Shown here: positions 25,480 through 36,103 of the stretch, in pieces | How positions within the stretch are numbered: position 1 is the stretch's first letter | How the letters are laid out: each line of letters begins with the position of its first letter | Origin: Drancourtella massiliensis | GTDB taxonomy: Bacteria > Bacillota > Clostridia > Lachnospirales > Lachnospiraceae | Assembly: GCF_016900655.1 (NCBI RefSeq) | Contig: NZ_JACJKH010000003.1 | Coordinates: forward strand, 121,687-185,686 | Length of the DNA: 64,000 nt | Direction: 5' to 3' | The notes under the pieces: model-generated | Seen by the model: only the letters and a program-made list of their open reading frames with translations | Told to the model about the DNA's origin: nothing | Database searches by the model: none | Position numbers and translations under genes: made by a program

Positions 25480-26670
25480 ATGAAACAGGCAAAACGGGTA
25501 TTTGTAATTGTGATCGATTCTCTGGGAATCGGCGTCATGCCGGACGGGGAAAAGTTTGGAGATGTAGGAGTCAACACGCTCGGACACATTTCCGAATCAG
25601 TGGAGACCTTCCGGATTCCGGCGCTGCAAAAGCTTGGAATCGCAAATCTGACACAGCTTCGCCAGGTGCCGGCAGTAGAAAATCCACTTGGATACCAGGC
25701 GGCACTCCGGGAAAGAAGTAACGGAAAGGATACGATGACCGGACACTGGGAGATCATGGGAGTGGAGACGAAAAAGCCGTTCAAGACATTTACAGAACAC
25801 GGATTTCCGAAGGAACTGATCGACGAACTGGAAAAACGGACCGGACACAAAGTGATTGGAAACAAGAGTGCCAGTGGAACGGAGATTATAGAGGAACTTG
25901 GAGAAGAAGAAATCGCAACCGGACATATGATTGTGTATACTTCAGCGGACTCGGTGCTTCAGATCTGTGGAAATGAAGAGACCTTTGATTTACAGGAACT
26001 GTACCGTTGCTGCGAAATTGCAAGAGAACTGACGATGAAAGAAGAGTGGAGAGTCGGAAGAGTCATTGCAAGACCGTATGTCGGAAAGAAACGGGGCGAG
26101 TTTGAACGGACGAGCAACCGTCATGACTATGCGTTGAAGCCTCCGGTAAAGACGGCGCTGAATGTACTTCAGGACAATGGTTTCGATGTGGTTTCCGTTG
26201 GAAAGATCAAGGACATTTTCGACGGAGAAGGCATTACGGAAGCATACAAATCCAAATCCTCCGTACACGGAATGGAGCAGACCATCGAGCTTGCGGACAA
26301 AGATTTCCACGGACTCTGCTTTGTCAATCTGGTAGATTTCGACGCAAAGTGGGGACACAGAAGAGACCCGGAAGGGTATGCGAAAGAACTGGAGATGTTT
26401 GATGAAAAATTAGCGGTTTTGCTGGAAAAGCTAAGAGAGGACGATCTTTTAATCATCACGGCGGACCATGGAAATGACCCGACTTACACAGGAACCGACC
26501 ACACTCGGGAGAAAGTACCGTTCCTTGCGTATTCCAGATCCATGGAAGGAAACGGAATGCTGCCGGAACAGGATACCTTTGCGGTGATCGGCGCGACGAT
26601 CCTGGACAATTTCGGGCTGTCCATGCCGGAGGAGACAATCGGAACTTCCCTGCTTTCCTGTTTAAAATAA
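25480..26670 (+). CDS. deoB: Phosphopentomutase
   Basis: The start at 25480 follows AGGAGG. The 396-aa product carries the alkaline-phosphatase-fold metal ligands: [14 protein letters not shown] at the N-terminus, [18 protein letters not shown], and [13 protein letters not shown] with TDHTRE at the C-terminus. It isomerises ribose-1-phosphate and deoxyribose-1-phosphate to the 5-phosphates, linking the phosphorylases to DeoC and the pentose phosphate pathway. Confidence 0.95.
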   Translation: MKQAKRVFVIVIDSLGIGVMPDGEKFGDVGVNTLGHISESVETFRIPALQKLGIANLTQLRQVPAVENPLGYQAALRERSNGKDTMTGHWEIMGVETKKPFKTFTEHGFPKELIDELEKRTGHKVIGNKSASGTEIIEELGEEEIATGHMIVYTSADSVLQICGNEETFDLQELYRCCEIARELTMKEEWRVGRVIARPYVGKKRGEFERTSNRHDYALKPPVKTALNVLQDNGFDVVSVGKIKDIFDGEGITEAYKSKSSVHGMEQTIELADKDFHGLCFVNLVDFDAKWGHRRDPEGYAKELEMFDEKLAVLLEKLREDDLLIITADHGNDPTYTGTDHTREKVPFLAYSRSMEGNGMLPEQDTFAVIGATILDNFGLSMPEETIGTSLLSCLK

Positions 26671-26704
26671 ACACCATTCTACAAAAAAAGGAGGAAAAGA
26701 AGAC

Positions 26705-27892
26705 ATGAAAAGAATGAAAAAGCTTGCCGCGTTGTTTCTGGTAATCTGCATGGCGGTTTCCGTGATCGGATGCGGACCTTCCAAGTCCAGCCAGGGTACC
26801 GGGAATTCTGATTACCGTGTGGCCATGATCACGGACAGCGGCGACATAACAGACCAGTCTTTTAACCAGACAACTTACGAAGCATGTCTTGAGTACTGTA
26901 CGGAAAACAACATTGACTTTACCTACAAAAAGCCGGACGGAGATACGGATTATGCCCGGATTGCCATGATTGATGTGGCGGTAGCGGAAGGCTACAACAT
27001 CATCGTCATGCCGGGATACATTTTTGCTCCGGCGCTGGTAGAAGTTACTTACAAATATCCTGATGTCAAATTTATTGCGCTGGATATGACGGCAGGAGAT
27101 ATCATTGCGGCAGCAGTCGGAAGCAAATACTATGACAATCCGGACGCATATGAAGCAGCCGATTATTACAACACTGAAAACACATACTGCGCGGTGTATC
27201 AGGAAGAAATCCCTGGATATATGGCAGGGTACGCGGCTGTGAAGCTTGGTTACCGGAAACTCGGTTTCCTCGGCGGTCAGGCGGTACCGGCAGTTATGAG
27301 ATACGGATTCGGTTATGTACAGGGAATCAATGATGCGGCAAAAGAACTTGGAATTACCGATCAGATTGAAGTCGAGTATGCGTACGGCGGACAGTTCTAT
27401 GGTTCCACAGAGGTAACAGCGGCGATGGATACCTGGTACAGCCAGGGAACGGAGATCGTCTTTGCATGCGGCGGCGGTATCTTTACCTCTGCGGCAGAAG
27501 CTGCTTCAAAAGTGGGCGGAAAGATGATCGGCGTGGACAGCGACCAGTCCCCGATTATTGACGCGTACGGAGAAGGAATGACGGTAACATCCGCAATGAA
27601 AGGGCTGGGAGCAACCGTAAAGGCGATGCTGGATTCCATCATTGTGACAAATACCTGGGAAGAACATGTCGGAAAGATCGAAAATCTTGGACTTGTGTCA
27701 GGAACGGATATGGATGTCAATTACGTAGGGCTTCCGGAAGATACGACACAGTGGAACGAAAACTTTACCGTGGACGATTACCATGAACTGGTACGGAAAA
27801 TCTATGACGGGGAAATTACTATTGATAATTCCACCGAAAAGATGCCGGAAGTATCTGTCAAGGTAAACGAAAGACAAGGATCGATCATGTAA
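26705..27892 (+). CDS. BMP family nucleoside-binding lipoprotein
   Basis: The N-terminus is a lipoprotein signal (LAALFLVICMAVSVIGC, lipobox VIGC). The 395-aa protein has the Bmp/PnrA fold: VAMITDSGDITDQSFNQTTYEA, MPGYIFAPALVEVTYKYPDVKFIALD, GYMAGYAAVKLGYRKLGFLGG and IGVDSDQSPI. It is the extracellular substrate-binding part of the nucleoside ABC transporter encoded by the next three genes. AAGGAGG precedes the ATG. Confidence 0.92.
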   Translation: MKRMKKLAALFLVICMAVSVIGCGPSKSSQGTGNSDYRVAMITDSGDITDQSFNQTTYEACLEYCTENNIDFTYKKPDGDTDYARIAMIDVAVAEGYNIIVMPGYIFAPALVEVTYKYPDVKFIALDMTAGDIIAAAVGSKYYDNPDAYEAADYYNTENTYCAVYQEEIPGYMAGYAAVKLGYRKLGFLGGQAVPAVMRYGFGYVQGINDAAKELGITDQIEVEYAYGGQFYGSTEVTAAMDTWYSQGTEIVFACGGGIFTSAAEAASKVGGKMIGVDSDQSPIIDAYGEGMTVTSAMKGLGATVKAMLDSIIVTNTWEEHVGKIENLGLVSGTDMDVNYVGLPEDTTQWNENFTVDDYHELVRKIYDGEITIDNSTEKMPEVSVKVNERQGSIM

Positions 27893-27917
27893 AAGATACC
27901 GGAAGGAGGAAGCAAAA

Positions 27918-29444
27918 ATGGGAGAATATGCAGTGGAAATGCTTCACATCACCAAGAGATTTCCTGGGATTGTGGCAAACGATGACATTACGCTTCAGTT
28001 GAAAAAAGGCGAGATCCACGCGCTCCTCGGGGAAAACGGAGCGGGGAAATCCACGTTGATGAGCGTGTTATTCGGACTGTATCAGGCGGAAGAAGGAGAA
28101 ATCCGCAAAGACGGGAAAAAAGTAGAAATCAAAAATCCGAACGACGCCAACGCACTTGGAATCGGAATGGTGCACCAGCACTTCAAACTGGTGGAATGTT
28201 TTTCTGTGCTGGATAATATCATTCTCGGCGCAGAGCCGGTACAGGGCGGATTTCTGAAAAAGGATGACGCAAGGAAAAAGGTAATGGAACTGTCAAACCG
28301 GTATCATCTGCAGATTGATCCGGACGCCAAAGTGGAGAATATCACGGTCGGAATGCAGCAGAGAACGGAAATTTTAAAAATGCTGTACCGGGACAATGAA
28401 ATTCTGATTTTTGACGAGCCAACGGCAGTGCTGACCGTGCAGGAAATCGAGGAACTGATGCAGATCATGAAGGGACTTGCAAAGGAAGGAAAGAGTATCC
28501 TCTTCATTTCCCACAAGCTCAACGAGATCATGGAAGTTTCTGACCGCTGTACGGTTTTAAGAAAAGGAAAATACGTCGGAACTGTCGAAACAAAAGACAC
28601 GACTCCGGAGAAGCTTTCCGCCATGATGGTAGGAAGAAATGTCTCCTTTAAAGTAGAGAAAAAACCGGCCGAGCCTGGCGACGTGGTGCTGGATGTGAAG
28701 GACATGACCGTTGCCGGACAGAATAAAAAGGATGCGGTGCAGGATGTCAGCTTCCAGGTACGTAAAGGCGAGATCGTCTGCATTACCGGAATCGACGGAA
28801 ACGGCCAGACAGAACTTGTCTACGGACTTTCCGGTCTGGAGCCGTTAAAGAGCGGAAGTATCCATATGAATGGAAAAGATATTACAAAAGCATCTGTCAG
28901 GGAACGCTCCACTTCCGGAATGAGTCACATTCCGGAAGACCGGCATAAGCACGGACTGGTTCTGGATTATTCTCTGGAGGACAATCTGGTGCTGCAGCGC
29001 TACTTTGAACCGCAGTTTACAAGCAAGGCCGGACTGATGAAGCGAAAAGAAATCCGGGAATACTCGGACCGCCTGATCGAAGAGTACGATATCCGTTCCG
29101 GACAGGGATCCTCTACTATCGTACGTTCCATGTCGGGGGGAAATCAGCAGAAGGCGATCATTGCAAGAGAGATCGACAAGAATCCGGATCTTCTGATTGC
29201 AGTGCAGCCGACACGGGGAGTCGACATCGGAGCAATTGAATCGATTCACAGGCAGCTGATCGAGCAGCGGGATGCCGGAAAGGCAGTCCTTCTGGTCAGC
29301 CTGGAACTGGATGAAGTCATGGATGTGCCGGACCGGATTCTCGTCATGTATGAAGGAAGACTTGTCGGGGAATTCAAACCGGATGAAGTGACGGTGGAAG
29401 AACTTGGTCTTTATATGACCGGCGCCAAGAAACAGGAGGTGTAG
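27918..29444 (+). CDS. Nucleoside ABC transporter ATPase (two fused ATPase domains)
   Basis: The 508-aa protein has two ABC cassettes. The first has Walker [10 protein letters not shown] near residue 37 and Walker [13 protein letters not shown]. The second has a degenerate Walker A (GIDGNGQTE near 295), signature MSGGNQQK and [15 protein letters not shown] instead of a classic Walker B. This is the typical RbsA/NupB-type tandem ATPase of BMP-linked nucleoside transporters. It is 26 bp after the lipoprotein gene and 4 bp before the first permease. Confidence 0.93.
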   Translation: MGEYAVEMLHITKRFPGIVANDDITLQLKKGEIHALLGENGAGKSTLMSVLFGLYQAEEGEIRKDGKKVEIKNPNDANALGIGMVHQHFKLVECFSVLDNIILGAEPVQGGFLKKDDARKKVMELSNRYHLQIDPDAKVENITVGMQQRTEILKMLYRDNEILIFDEPTAVLTVQEIEELMQIMKGLAKEGKSILFISHKLNEIMEVSDRCTVLRKGKYVGTVETKDTTPEKLSAMMVGRNVSFKVEKKPAEPGDVVLDVKDMTVAGQNKKDAVQDVSFQVRKGEIVCITGIDGNGQTELVYGLSGLEPLKSGSIHMNGKDITKASVRERSTSGMSHIPEDRHKHGLVLDYSLEDNLVLQRYFEPQFTSKAGLMKRKEIREYSDRLIEEYDIRSGQGSSTIVRSMSGGNQQKAIIAREIDKNPDLLIAVQPTRGVDIGAIESIHRQLIEQRDAGKAVLLVSLELDEVMDVPDRILVMYEGRLVGEFKPDEVTVEELGLYMTGAKKQEV

Positions 29445-29447
29445 CAT

Positions 29448-30539
29448 ATGAATACAAAAAATGAAAAGAAACGGTTCCTGGAGATCGGCGGCGTACAGAC
29501 GGTCATAGCGTCTCTGATCTGTATTATCCTTGGCCTTCTGGTAGGTTATATTGTGCTGCTGTGCATCAATCCGGCCGGAGCCTGGGATGCGATGACATCT
29601 ATTTTAAAGAACTTCCTGTATTTCCCGAGACCGGAAGTTGCACTGGAATATTTCGGAAGCACCCTTGCCAAAACGGCGCCGCTTCTGATGTGTACCCTGT
29701 CCATCCTTTTTGCCTACAAGGTAGGGCTCTTTAACATTGGATCTTCCGGACAGTACGCGGTAGGAGCAGGACTTGCCCTTTACCTGGCGCTTGCGTATCA
29801 GATGCCTTGGTATGTCTGCATGATCGCAGCCATGATCGGCGGAGGACTGCTCGGAGGAATCGCCGGAATCTTAAAGGCATACTTAAATGTAAACGAAGTT
29901 ATCGCCGGAATCATGCTCAACTGGATCAGCCTTTACAGCGTCAACATGCTTCTGACGAACGTCAAGGAATCCAGTACGACCTATACGATGGCGCTTAAGA
30001 CAAACAGCCCGGACGCCCTGATTCCGAGTCTTGGCCTGGACAAGCTGTTTTCTGACAACCGGTATGTGACGATTGCCATTCCGCTTGCAGTCATCATCGC
30101 CATTCTCGTATGGGTAGTCATGAGCAAGACAAAACTTGGATACGAATTAAAAGCAACCGGACTGAATAAAAATGCCGCAAAATATGCAGGTATGAAAGAA
30201 AAGAGAAACATGATCCTTACCATGGTGATCGCAGGATGTCTCGCAGGTCTTGGAGCTGCATTCCTTTACTTAAGCGGAATCGAGCAGTGGTCCTGTGCAC
30301 AGACAGCAGTCCCGGCCATGGGATTCAACGGAATCGCGGCAGCCTTCCTCGGAGGCCTGAACCCGATCGGAAGTATTTTCTCAGCATTTTTCATCCAGCA
30401 CATTACAAGCGGCGGATCCTATGTGGACAAGATGGTATACTGTGCGCAGATCTCCGATCTGATCTCGGCAATCATCATTTACTTCTGCGGTTTTGTATTA
30501 TTCTTTAAATACTGCATGAACAGAAAAGCAAAGAAATAG
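29448..30539 (+). CDS. Nucleoside ABC transporter permease 1
   Basis: The 363-aa integral membrane protein of the BPD_transp_2 family has about ten hydrophobic segments. It also has family motifs such as FNIGSSGQYAVGAGLAL, VNEVIAGIMLNWIS and ELKATGLNKNAAKYAGM. It is paired with the smaller permease downstream, as in other nucleoside importers. Confidence 0.92.
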   Translation: MNTKNEKKRFLEIGGVQTVIASLICIILGLLVGYIVLLCINPAGAWDAMTSILKNFLYFPRPEVALEYFGSTLAKTAPLLMCTLSILFAYKVGLFNIGSSGQYAVGAGLALYLALAYQMPWYVCMIAAMIGGGLLGGIAGILKAYLNVNEVIAGIMLNWISLYSVNMLLTNVKESSTTYTMALKTNSPDALIPSLGLDKLFSDNRYVTIAIPLAVIIAILVWVVMSKTKLGYELKATGLNKNAAKYAGMKEKRNMILTMVIAGCLAGLGAAFLYLSGIEQWSCAQTAVPAMGFNGIAAAFLGGLNPIGSIFSAFFIQHITSGGSYVDKMVYCAQISDLISAIIIYFCGFVLFFKYCMNRKAKK

Positions 30540-30556
30540 GGAAGGAGGAAGAACAT

Positions 30557-31498
30557 ATGGCACTCTTATTACAATATACATTGATCTATGCATCAGTACT
30601 GATGCTTGTGGCCCTTGGCGGATGCTTTTCTGAACGAAGCGGTGTGATCAACCTGGGGCTGGAAGGGACCATGGTCATCGGTGCCCTCGGCGGCGCTCTG
30701 GTGATGAAGTATATGGGAGATCTTCCGGCAGCGCTGATGATTCTGGCGGTTGTCCTTGGAAGTGTGATCTTTGGTATGATCTACTCCCTTCTGCTTGCAG
30801 TATCGGCCATCAACTTCAAGGCAGACCAGACACTGGTCGGAACAGCCATGAACCTTCTTGGAACAGCGGCGGCCACTGTCATTGTCAAAGCAATCAATAT
30901 GGGAGAAAATGTAAACAATGTTTCCTCTTCCATTCAGTATATCGATCAGAGGAAAGCATTCTCGGCATTTAAAATCGGAAACTTTGAAGTAAGCTGGTTT
31001 ATGATCCTGGCTGTCATCCTTCTGATCGTTGCGCACGTGGTTCTTTATAAAACCCGGTTTGGACTGAGACTGCGGGCGTGCGGCGAGCATCCGCAGGCAG
31101 CGGATTCCGTTGGAATCAACGTATACAAAATGCGTTATGCGGGCGTACTGATTTCCGGATTCTTCGGAGGTCTGGGAGGAATCGTCTACATCACAGCAGG
31201 TGTCAGCGAGTGGAAATTTGAAAACGGTGTGGCAGGATTTGGATTCCTTGCCCTTGCGGTTATGATCTTCGGACAGTGGGAGCCGAAGCTGATCGGACTG
31301 GCAGCGCTTCTGTTCGGTCTGTTCCGTGCACTGTCCAACGTGTACTCCGGATTCGACATTCTGGAAGCACTCAATATCCCAAGTGCCGTTTACAACATGC
31401 TTCCATATATTATCTCCCTCGTGGTGCTGGCTCTGTTCTCAAGGAACTCCAGAGCACCAAAAGCGGAAGGAATCCCTTACGATAAGGGACAACGATAA
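30557..31498 (+). CDS. Nucleoside ABC transporter permease 2
   Basis: The 313-aa membrane protein contains LVALGGCFSERSGVINLGLEGTMVIGA near the start, DQTLVGTAMNLLG and LRACGEHPQAADSVGINVYKMRYAGVLISG. These are standard for the second permease of BMP-type nucleoside ABC transporters. GAAGGAGG precedes the ATG. Confidence 0.92.
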   Translation: MALLLQYTLIYASVLMLVALGGCFSERSGVINLGLEGTMVIGALGGALVMKYMGDLPAALMILAVVLGSVIFGMIYSLLLAVSAINFKADQTLVGTAMNLLGTAAATVIVKAINMGENVNNVSSSIQYIDQRKAFSAFKIGNFEVSWFMILAVILLIVAHVVLYKTRFGLRLRACGEHPQAADSVGINVYKMRYAGVLISGFFGGLGGIVYITAGVSEWKFENGVAGFGFLALAVMIFGQWEPKLIGLAALLFGLFRALSNVYSGFDILEALNIPSAVYNMLPYIISLVVLALFSRNSRAPKAEGIPYDKGQR

Positions 31499-31530
31499 CA
31501 GACGGAAATTCAGAGCAAGGAGAGCACAAC

Positions 31531-32799
31531 ATGGAACGATTTGCGATCAGAGGACAGATCTGCTATAGTGAAAATCAAAAGACAATCCGCACCATCGAGC
31601 ATGGTTACGTTGTGTGCGAAGACGGAAAAAGCATCGGAGTATTTGAAACGCTTCCGGAAAAATGGAGCGGGATTCCCTGCCACGATTACGGCGACCGGCT
31701 GATCATTCCGGGACTGATTGACCTGCATGTCCATGCACCCCAGTACCCTTTCCGGGGACTGGGGATGGACCAGGAACTGATCGACTGGCTGAATACCCAT
31801 ACCTTCCCGGAAGAGGAAAAGTATCAGGATCTGGAATACGCAAAAAAGGCGTATACCATCTTTCTGGATGATCTGCTTCACAGTGCGACAACGAGAGCCT
31901 GCGTTTTTGGCACCTGCCATCCGGACGCTACACTCTGGCTCATGGAACAGATGGAAGAGGCAGGACTTGCGGGCTATGTAGGAAAGGTCAATATGGACCG
32001 GAACAGTCCGGAAGGTCTGTGCGAGGAAAGCGCCAAAGCATCCGCGGAAGCGACCGAGAACTGGATTCTGGCCGCAAAGAATCTTTTCAATGTCAGACCG
32101 ATTCTGACGCCAAGATTTATTCCGACCTGTTCCGATGAGCTGATGGAACGCCTCTCCGGGCTTCAGAAAAAATACAATCTGCCGATGCAGTCCCATCTCT
32201 CGGAAAATTTAAGCGAGATCGACTGGGTCAAAGAACTGCAGCCAAAGGCGACCTGCTACGGGGATTCCTACCGGATCTACGGCCTGTTTGGCGGGGACTG
32301 CCCGACCATCATGGCACACTGCGTGTACAGCGGGGAAGAGGAAATCCGGATGATGAAAGAACAGGGGGTCTTCGTCGCCCACTGTCCGGAATCCAATGCA
32401 AACCTCGCCTCCGGAATCGCTCCGGCAAGGAAATACATGGAACAGGGGATGCAGATGGGACTTGGCACCGATGTGGCGGCCGGCTCGTCGCTCTCTTTGT
32501 TCCGGGCGATGGCCATGGCCATTCAGTGCTCGAAGCTTCGATGGAGACTCGTCGATCAAAGTCAGGCGCCTCTGACAGTAGAAGAAGTCTTTTACCTGGC
32601 GACCAAAGGCGGCGGAGCATTCTTCGGAAAGGCGGGAAGTCTGGAAGAAGGGTACGAATTTGACGCCGTCGTGATTGACGATCAGAAGATCCGTCATGCC
32701 CGTCCACTTTCCGTTCGGGAACGGCTGGAGCGCCTGATCTATCTGGACGGGGATGCCAGGGTGGAAGCAAAATATATCAAAGGGAAACAGGTAATCTGA
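31531..32799 (+). CDS. guaD: Guanine deaminase
   Basis: The 422-aa amidohydrolase has LIIPGLIDLHVHAPQYPFRGLGMD (metal-binding H-x-H). It also has QSHLSENLSEI, MAHCVYSG and GTDVAAGSSLSLF (metal Asp). The HVHAPQ and GMDQELIDWL sequence is specific to guanine deaminases. It turns guanine, produced by the PNP encoded downstream, into xanthine and ammonia. Confidence 0.92.
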   Translation: MERFAIRGQICYSENQKTIRTIEHGYVVCEDGKSIGVFETLPEKWSGIPCHDYGDRLIIPGLIDLHVHAPQYPFRGLGMDQELIDWLNTHTFPEEEKYQDLEYAKKAYTIFLDDLLHSATTRACVFGTCHPDATLWLMEQMEEAGLAGYVGKVNMDRNSPEGLCEESAKASAEATENWILAAKNLFNVRPILTPRFIPTCSDELMERLSGLQKKYNLPMQSHLSENLSEIDWVKELQPKATCYGDSYRIYGLFGGDCPTIMAHCVYSGEEEIRMMKEQGVFVAHCPESNANLASGIAPARKYMEQGMQMGLGTDVAAGSSLSLFRAMAMAIQCSKLRWRLVDQSQAPLTVEEVFYLATKGGGAFFGKAGSLEEGYEFDAVVIDDQKIRHARPLSVRERLERLIYLDGDARVEAKYIKGKQVI

Positions 32800-32854
32800 C
32801 AAAGCGGGCTTTTCGTGTGCCGCTGTACCAAAAGAGAACGGTAGGTGAGAAGGA

Positions 32855-33586
32855 ATGGAAAACAAGTATCTGGCGAAGATTCTGCCGTTTTTAGATGAGA
32901 TTGAAAAAGACAGAAGAAAACAGTTTGAAGAGTATTTCCGGACAGCACCCATGTGGCTGATGGACACTTTTGTGGTGGAAGAGCTGGAAAAAGGGACGGT
33001 TTTCGTGCAGGAGGGAGAGCCTGCAGACATGATTTTCTTTATCGGGAAAGGTCTGATCAAAGCCACTGATTATCGGATTTACGGAATCAACTACGATTTT
33101 ACTATGTTTGACAAGGTCTATGCATTCGGCGGAATGGAAGTCATCATCAATCTGGACAAGTACCAGACAACCCTCCAGACGGTAACAGAGTGTACCGTAC
33201 TGAAAATCCCGAAAGAAGGATTCAAGAAATGGCTGGATTCGGATATAGTCGCTCTGCAGCAGGAGAGCCGGCTGATGGGCGAATATCTTCTGGAACAGGC
33301 CAGAGACAGCCGGATGCTTCTGTTTTTACAGGGAGCGGACCGGGTAGCCTTCCTTCTGATGAAACGGTACCGCAAATATGCCCAGGGCGGCGTCCTGCGG
33401 ATGAAAGGCGACAGGCAGGAACTGTCGGATTTCACGGGACTCTGTGTGAAGACGATCAGCCGTTCCATCAAGAAATTCAAGGAAAACGGGATGATTACGA
33501 CACAGGGAAGCAATATCATGATTAACTATGAACAATACCGCAGAATGGAGGAGATGATCTCCGGAATTCTGGCGGAGGACTTATAA
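32855..33586 (+). CDS. Crp/Fnr family transcriptional regulator
   Basis: The 243-aa protein has a cyclic-nucleotide-binding-like jelly roll (KGTVFVQEGEPADMIFFIGKGLIKATDY, then MEVIINLDKYQTTLQTVTECTVLKIP). A C-terminal HTH_Crp follows (DRQELSDFTGLCVKTISRSIKKFKENGMI). It sits inside the nucleoside operon between guanine deaminase and PNP, so it probably responds to a nucleoside-linked signal and controls this operon. The sensed ligand is unknown. Confidence 0.9.
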   Translation: MENKYLAKILPFLDEIEKDRRKQFEEYFRTAPMWLMDTFVVEELEKGTVFVQEGEPADMIFFIGKGLIKATDYRIYGINYDFTMFDKVYAFGGMEVIINLDKYQTTLQTVTECTVLKIPKEGFKKWLDSDIVALQQESRLMGEYLLEQARDSRMLLFLQGADRVAFLLMKRYRKYAQGGVLRMKGDRQELSDFTGLCVKTISRSIKKFKENGMITTQGSNIMINYEQYRRMEEMISGILAEDL

Positions 33587-33601
33587 AGGAGTGGATCAAA
33601 G

Positions 33602-34414
33602 ATGGAAAAGAAATTACAGACCTGTCTTGCAAGTATCCGGGAAAAGACAGATTTCAAATCGGAAGTGGCATTGATTCTCGGAAGCGGGCTGGGAGATTAT
33701 GCAGACGGAATTCAGATTGAAACGACCGTGGATTACACCGAAATCGAAGGATTTCCGGTATCTACAGTGACAGGACATAAAGGGCGCTTCGTCTTTGGAT
33801 ATGTAGGAGATGTGCCGGTTGTCATCATGCAGGGGAGGGTTCATTATTATGAAGGCTACCCGATGTCCGACGTGGTGCTGCCGACCCGCCTGATGGGACT
33901 TTTAGGGGCAAAAAAGCTGCTTCTTACTAATGCAGCGGGGGGAATCAACGAGAATTTCCGTCCGGGCGATTTCATGATGCTGACCGACCACATTGCCACA
34001 GGCGTGCCAAGTCCGCTGATTGGACCGAATCTGGACGAACTGGGACCTCGATTCCCGGATATGAGCGAAGTATACAGCCACAGGATCCGGGACGTAATCC
34101 GGAATGCCGCATCCGAGTGCGGAATTGACCTGAAAGAGGGCGTGTACGTTCAGCTTACCGGACCAAATTATGAGACGCCGGCCGAAGTACGGATGTGCAA
34201 AATCTGGGGCGGCGACGCTGTCGGTATGAGCACTGCCTGCGAGGCAATGGCGGCACGCCATATGGGTATGGAGATCGGAGGAATTTCCTGCATTACAAAC
34301 CTGGCAGCCGGCATCAGTAAAGAAAAACTGGACCATAAAGAAGTGCAGGAGACCGCAGACCGTGTTTCCAAAGACTTCAAACGGCTGGTAACAAAGATTA
34401 TCGAAACGATGTAG
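33602..34414 (+). CDS. punA: Purine-nucleoside phosphorylase (PNP class, trimeric type)
   Basis: The 270-aa product has ALILGSGLGDYAD at the N-terminus and VTGHKGRFVFG. It also has MQGRVHYYEGYPMSDV (the PNP family signature region), LTNAAGGIN and GPNYETPAEVRM with GMSTACEAMAARHMG. These define the high-molecular-type purine-nucleoside phosphorylase, specific for inosine and guanosine. GGAG precedes the ATG. Confidence 0.93.
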   Translation: MEKKLQTCLASIREKTDFKSEVALILGSGLGDYADGIQIETTVDYTEIEGFPVSTVTGHKGRFVFGYVGDVPVVIMQGRVHYYEGYPMSDVVLPTRLMGLLGAKKLLLTNAAGGINENFRPGDFMMLTDHIATGVPSPLIGPNLDELGPRFPDMSEVYSHRIRDVIRNAASECGIDLKEGVYVQLTGPNYETPAEVRMCKIWGGDAVGMSTACEAMAARHMGMEIGGISCITNLAAGISKEKLDHKEVQETADRVSKDFKRLVTKIIETM

Positions 34415-34450
34415 GACTGATTTCGAGAGACGGAAGAAAGGCGTGAATAT

Positions 34451-35416
34451 ATGGATATCAAAACAATTCCGAAACTGGATCTGCACTGTCATCTGGATGG
34501 CTCTCTGACAAAAGACATGATCGAGCGGCATCTGGGGAAACCGATACCGGAGGATGCCCTGACGGTGTCGGAGGACTGCCGGAGCCTGACAGAATATCTG
34601 GAAAAATTTGATCTGCCGGTACAGTGCCTGCAGGACGAGGCAGGACTGGAAGACGGTGCGTATACCTTTGTAGAAGAGATCGCAAAGGAACATGTAGAAT
34701 ATATTGAAGTCCGGTTTGCTCCGATGCTTTCGGTTCACGAAAACTTAAGCTGCGCAAAGGTAATTGAGTCCGTGCGGAAAGGAATGGAGCGGGCGAAGAC
34801 AGATTTTCAGGTACAGTACGGGATCATCGTCTGTGCCATGAGAAATCACAGCCCGGAGCAGAACCTGTCCATGCTGAAATGTGCAAGGGAATATCTGGGA
34901 CACGGTGTCTGTGCCCTGGATCTGGCAGGGGATGAATCCGCATTTCCGACCGCGGAGTTCCGTGACATTTTTGTGGAAGCAAAACGTCTGGGCATGCCGT
35001 TTACCATTCATTCCGGGGAAACCGGAAATCTGGAAAATGTCCGGGAAGCCTACGAACTGGGGGCCAGACGGATCGGACATGGCATCGCGCTTCGCAAGGA
35101 TCCGGAGCTGATGAAAGCCTACGCAAAGGCCGGTATCGGTGTGGAGATGTGTCCGACCAGCAACTTTCAGACGAAGGCAGCAGCAGGATGGGAAGACTAT
35201 CCGCTTCGCCAGTTTGTAGATGCAGGAATCAAGGTCAGCATCAACACAGACAACCGGACGGTCAGCGGAACAACCATGACAAAAGAGCTGACAAGAGTTT
35301 ATGAGCAGTACGGTCAGGATGACGAACTGATTCTCACCCTGCTTCGCAATGCCGCAGAGACGGCATTTGACCCGGAAATCAAAGAGACACTGGAAACGAA
35401 ATGGAAAGGGATTTAA
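34451..35416 (+). CDS. add: Adenosine deaminase
   Basis: The 321-aa amidohydrolase has [13 protein letters not shown] (metal ligands), [28 protein letters not shown] and [12 protein letters not shown]. These are the catalytic residues of adenosine deaminase. It converts adenosine and deoxyadenosine to inosine forms for the phosphorylase encoded upstream. Confidence 0.93.
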   Translation: MDIKTIPKLDLHCHLDGSLTKDMIERHLGKPIPEDALTVSEDCRSLTEYLEKFDLPVQCLQDEAGLEDGAYTFVEEIAKEHVEYIEVRFAPMLSVHENLSCAKVIESVRKGMERAKTDFQVQYGIIVCAMRNHSPEQNLSMLKCAREYLGHGVCALDLAGDESAFPTAEFRDIFVEAKRLGMPFTIHSGETGNLENVREAYELGARRIGHGIALRKDPELMKAYAKAGIGVEMCPTSNFQTKAAAGWEDYPLRQFVDAGIKVSINTDNRTVSGTTMTKELTRVYEQYGQDDELILTLLRNAAETAFDPEIKETLETKWKGI

Positions 35417-35417
35417 G

Positions 35418-36089
35418 ATGGAAAAGAAAGAAATTTTGAAATATGTAGACCATACCCTGCTGACTCAGGGAGCAACCTGGGAGGAGATCCGCCAGATTCT
35501 GGATGACGCCATGAAATATGAGACGGCGTCCGCCTGCATCCCGGCGTCCTATGTAAAACAGGCAGCAGATTATGTGGAAGGGAAACTTCCGATCTGCACC
35601 GTGATCGGATTCCCGAACGGGTACAGCACAACGGCAGTCAAAGTATTTGAAACAAAAGACGCTATCGCAAACGGAGCCTCCGAGATTGATATGGTTATCA
35701 ATATCGGTTGGTTAAAAGATAAGAAATATGAGGCGCTGGAAGACGAAATCCGCCAGATCCACGAGGCATGCGGCGGCCGTATTCTGAAAGTGATCATCGA
35801 GACGTGCCTGCTGACCGAAGACGAAAAGATCAAGATGTGCGAGATTGTCACAAAAGCAGGAGCAGAATACATCAAGACATCCACCGGATTTTCCACCGCA
35901 GGTGCAACTTTTGCGGACGTGGAACTGATGCGGACTCATGTTGGATCTGACGTCAAAGTGAAAGCGGCAGGAGGCATTTCATCTTTCGATGACGCGGAAG
36001 AATTTATCCGCCTCGGAGCGGAGCGTCTTGGAACAAGCAGACTGGTGAAAATCATGAAAAACAGCCCGGACGCAGGAGCCGGATACTAG
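35418..36089 (+). CDS. deoC: Deoxyribose-phosphate aldolase
   Basis: The start at 35418 directly follows the add stop. The 223-aa product contains [59 protein letters not shown] and [21 protein letters not shown]. The last contains the Schiff-base lysine. It cleaves 2-deoxyribose-5-phosphate to glyceraldehyde-3-phosphate and acetaldehyde. Confidence 0.95.
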   Translation: MEKKEILKYVDHTLLTQGATWEEIRQILDDAMKYETASACIPASYVKQAADYVEGKLPICTVIGFPNGYSTTAVKVFETKDAIANGASEIDMVINIGWLKDKKYEALEDEIRQIHEACGGRILKVIIETCLLTEDEKIKMCEIVTKAGAEYIKTSTGFSTAGATFADVELMRTHVGSDVKVKAAGGISSFDDAEEFIRLGAERLGTSRLVKIMKNSPDAGAGY

Positions 36090-36103
36090 AAGGAGGAGAC
36101 CGC

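Noticed and set aside
31510..33066. Long minus-strand ORFs antisense to guanine deaminase and the Crp-like gene
   Set aside because: High-GC shadow frames without ribosome binding sites or recognisable domains.
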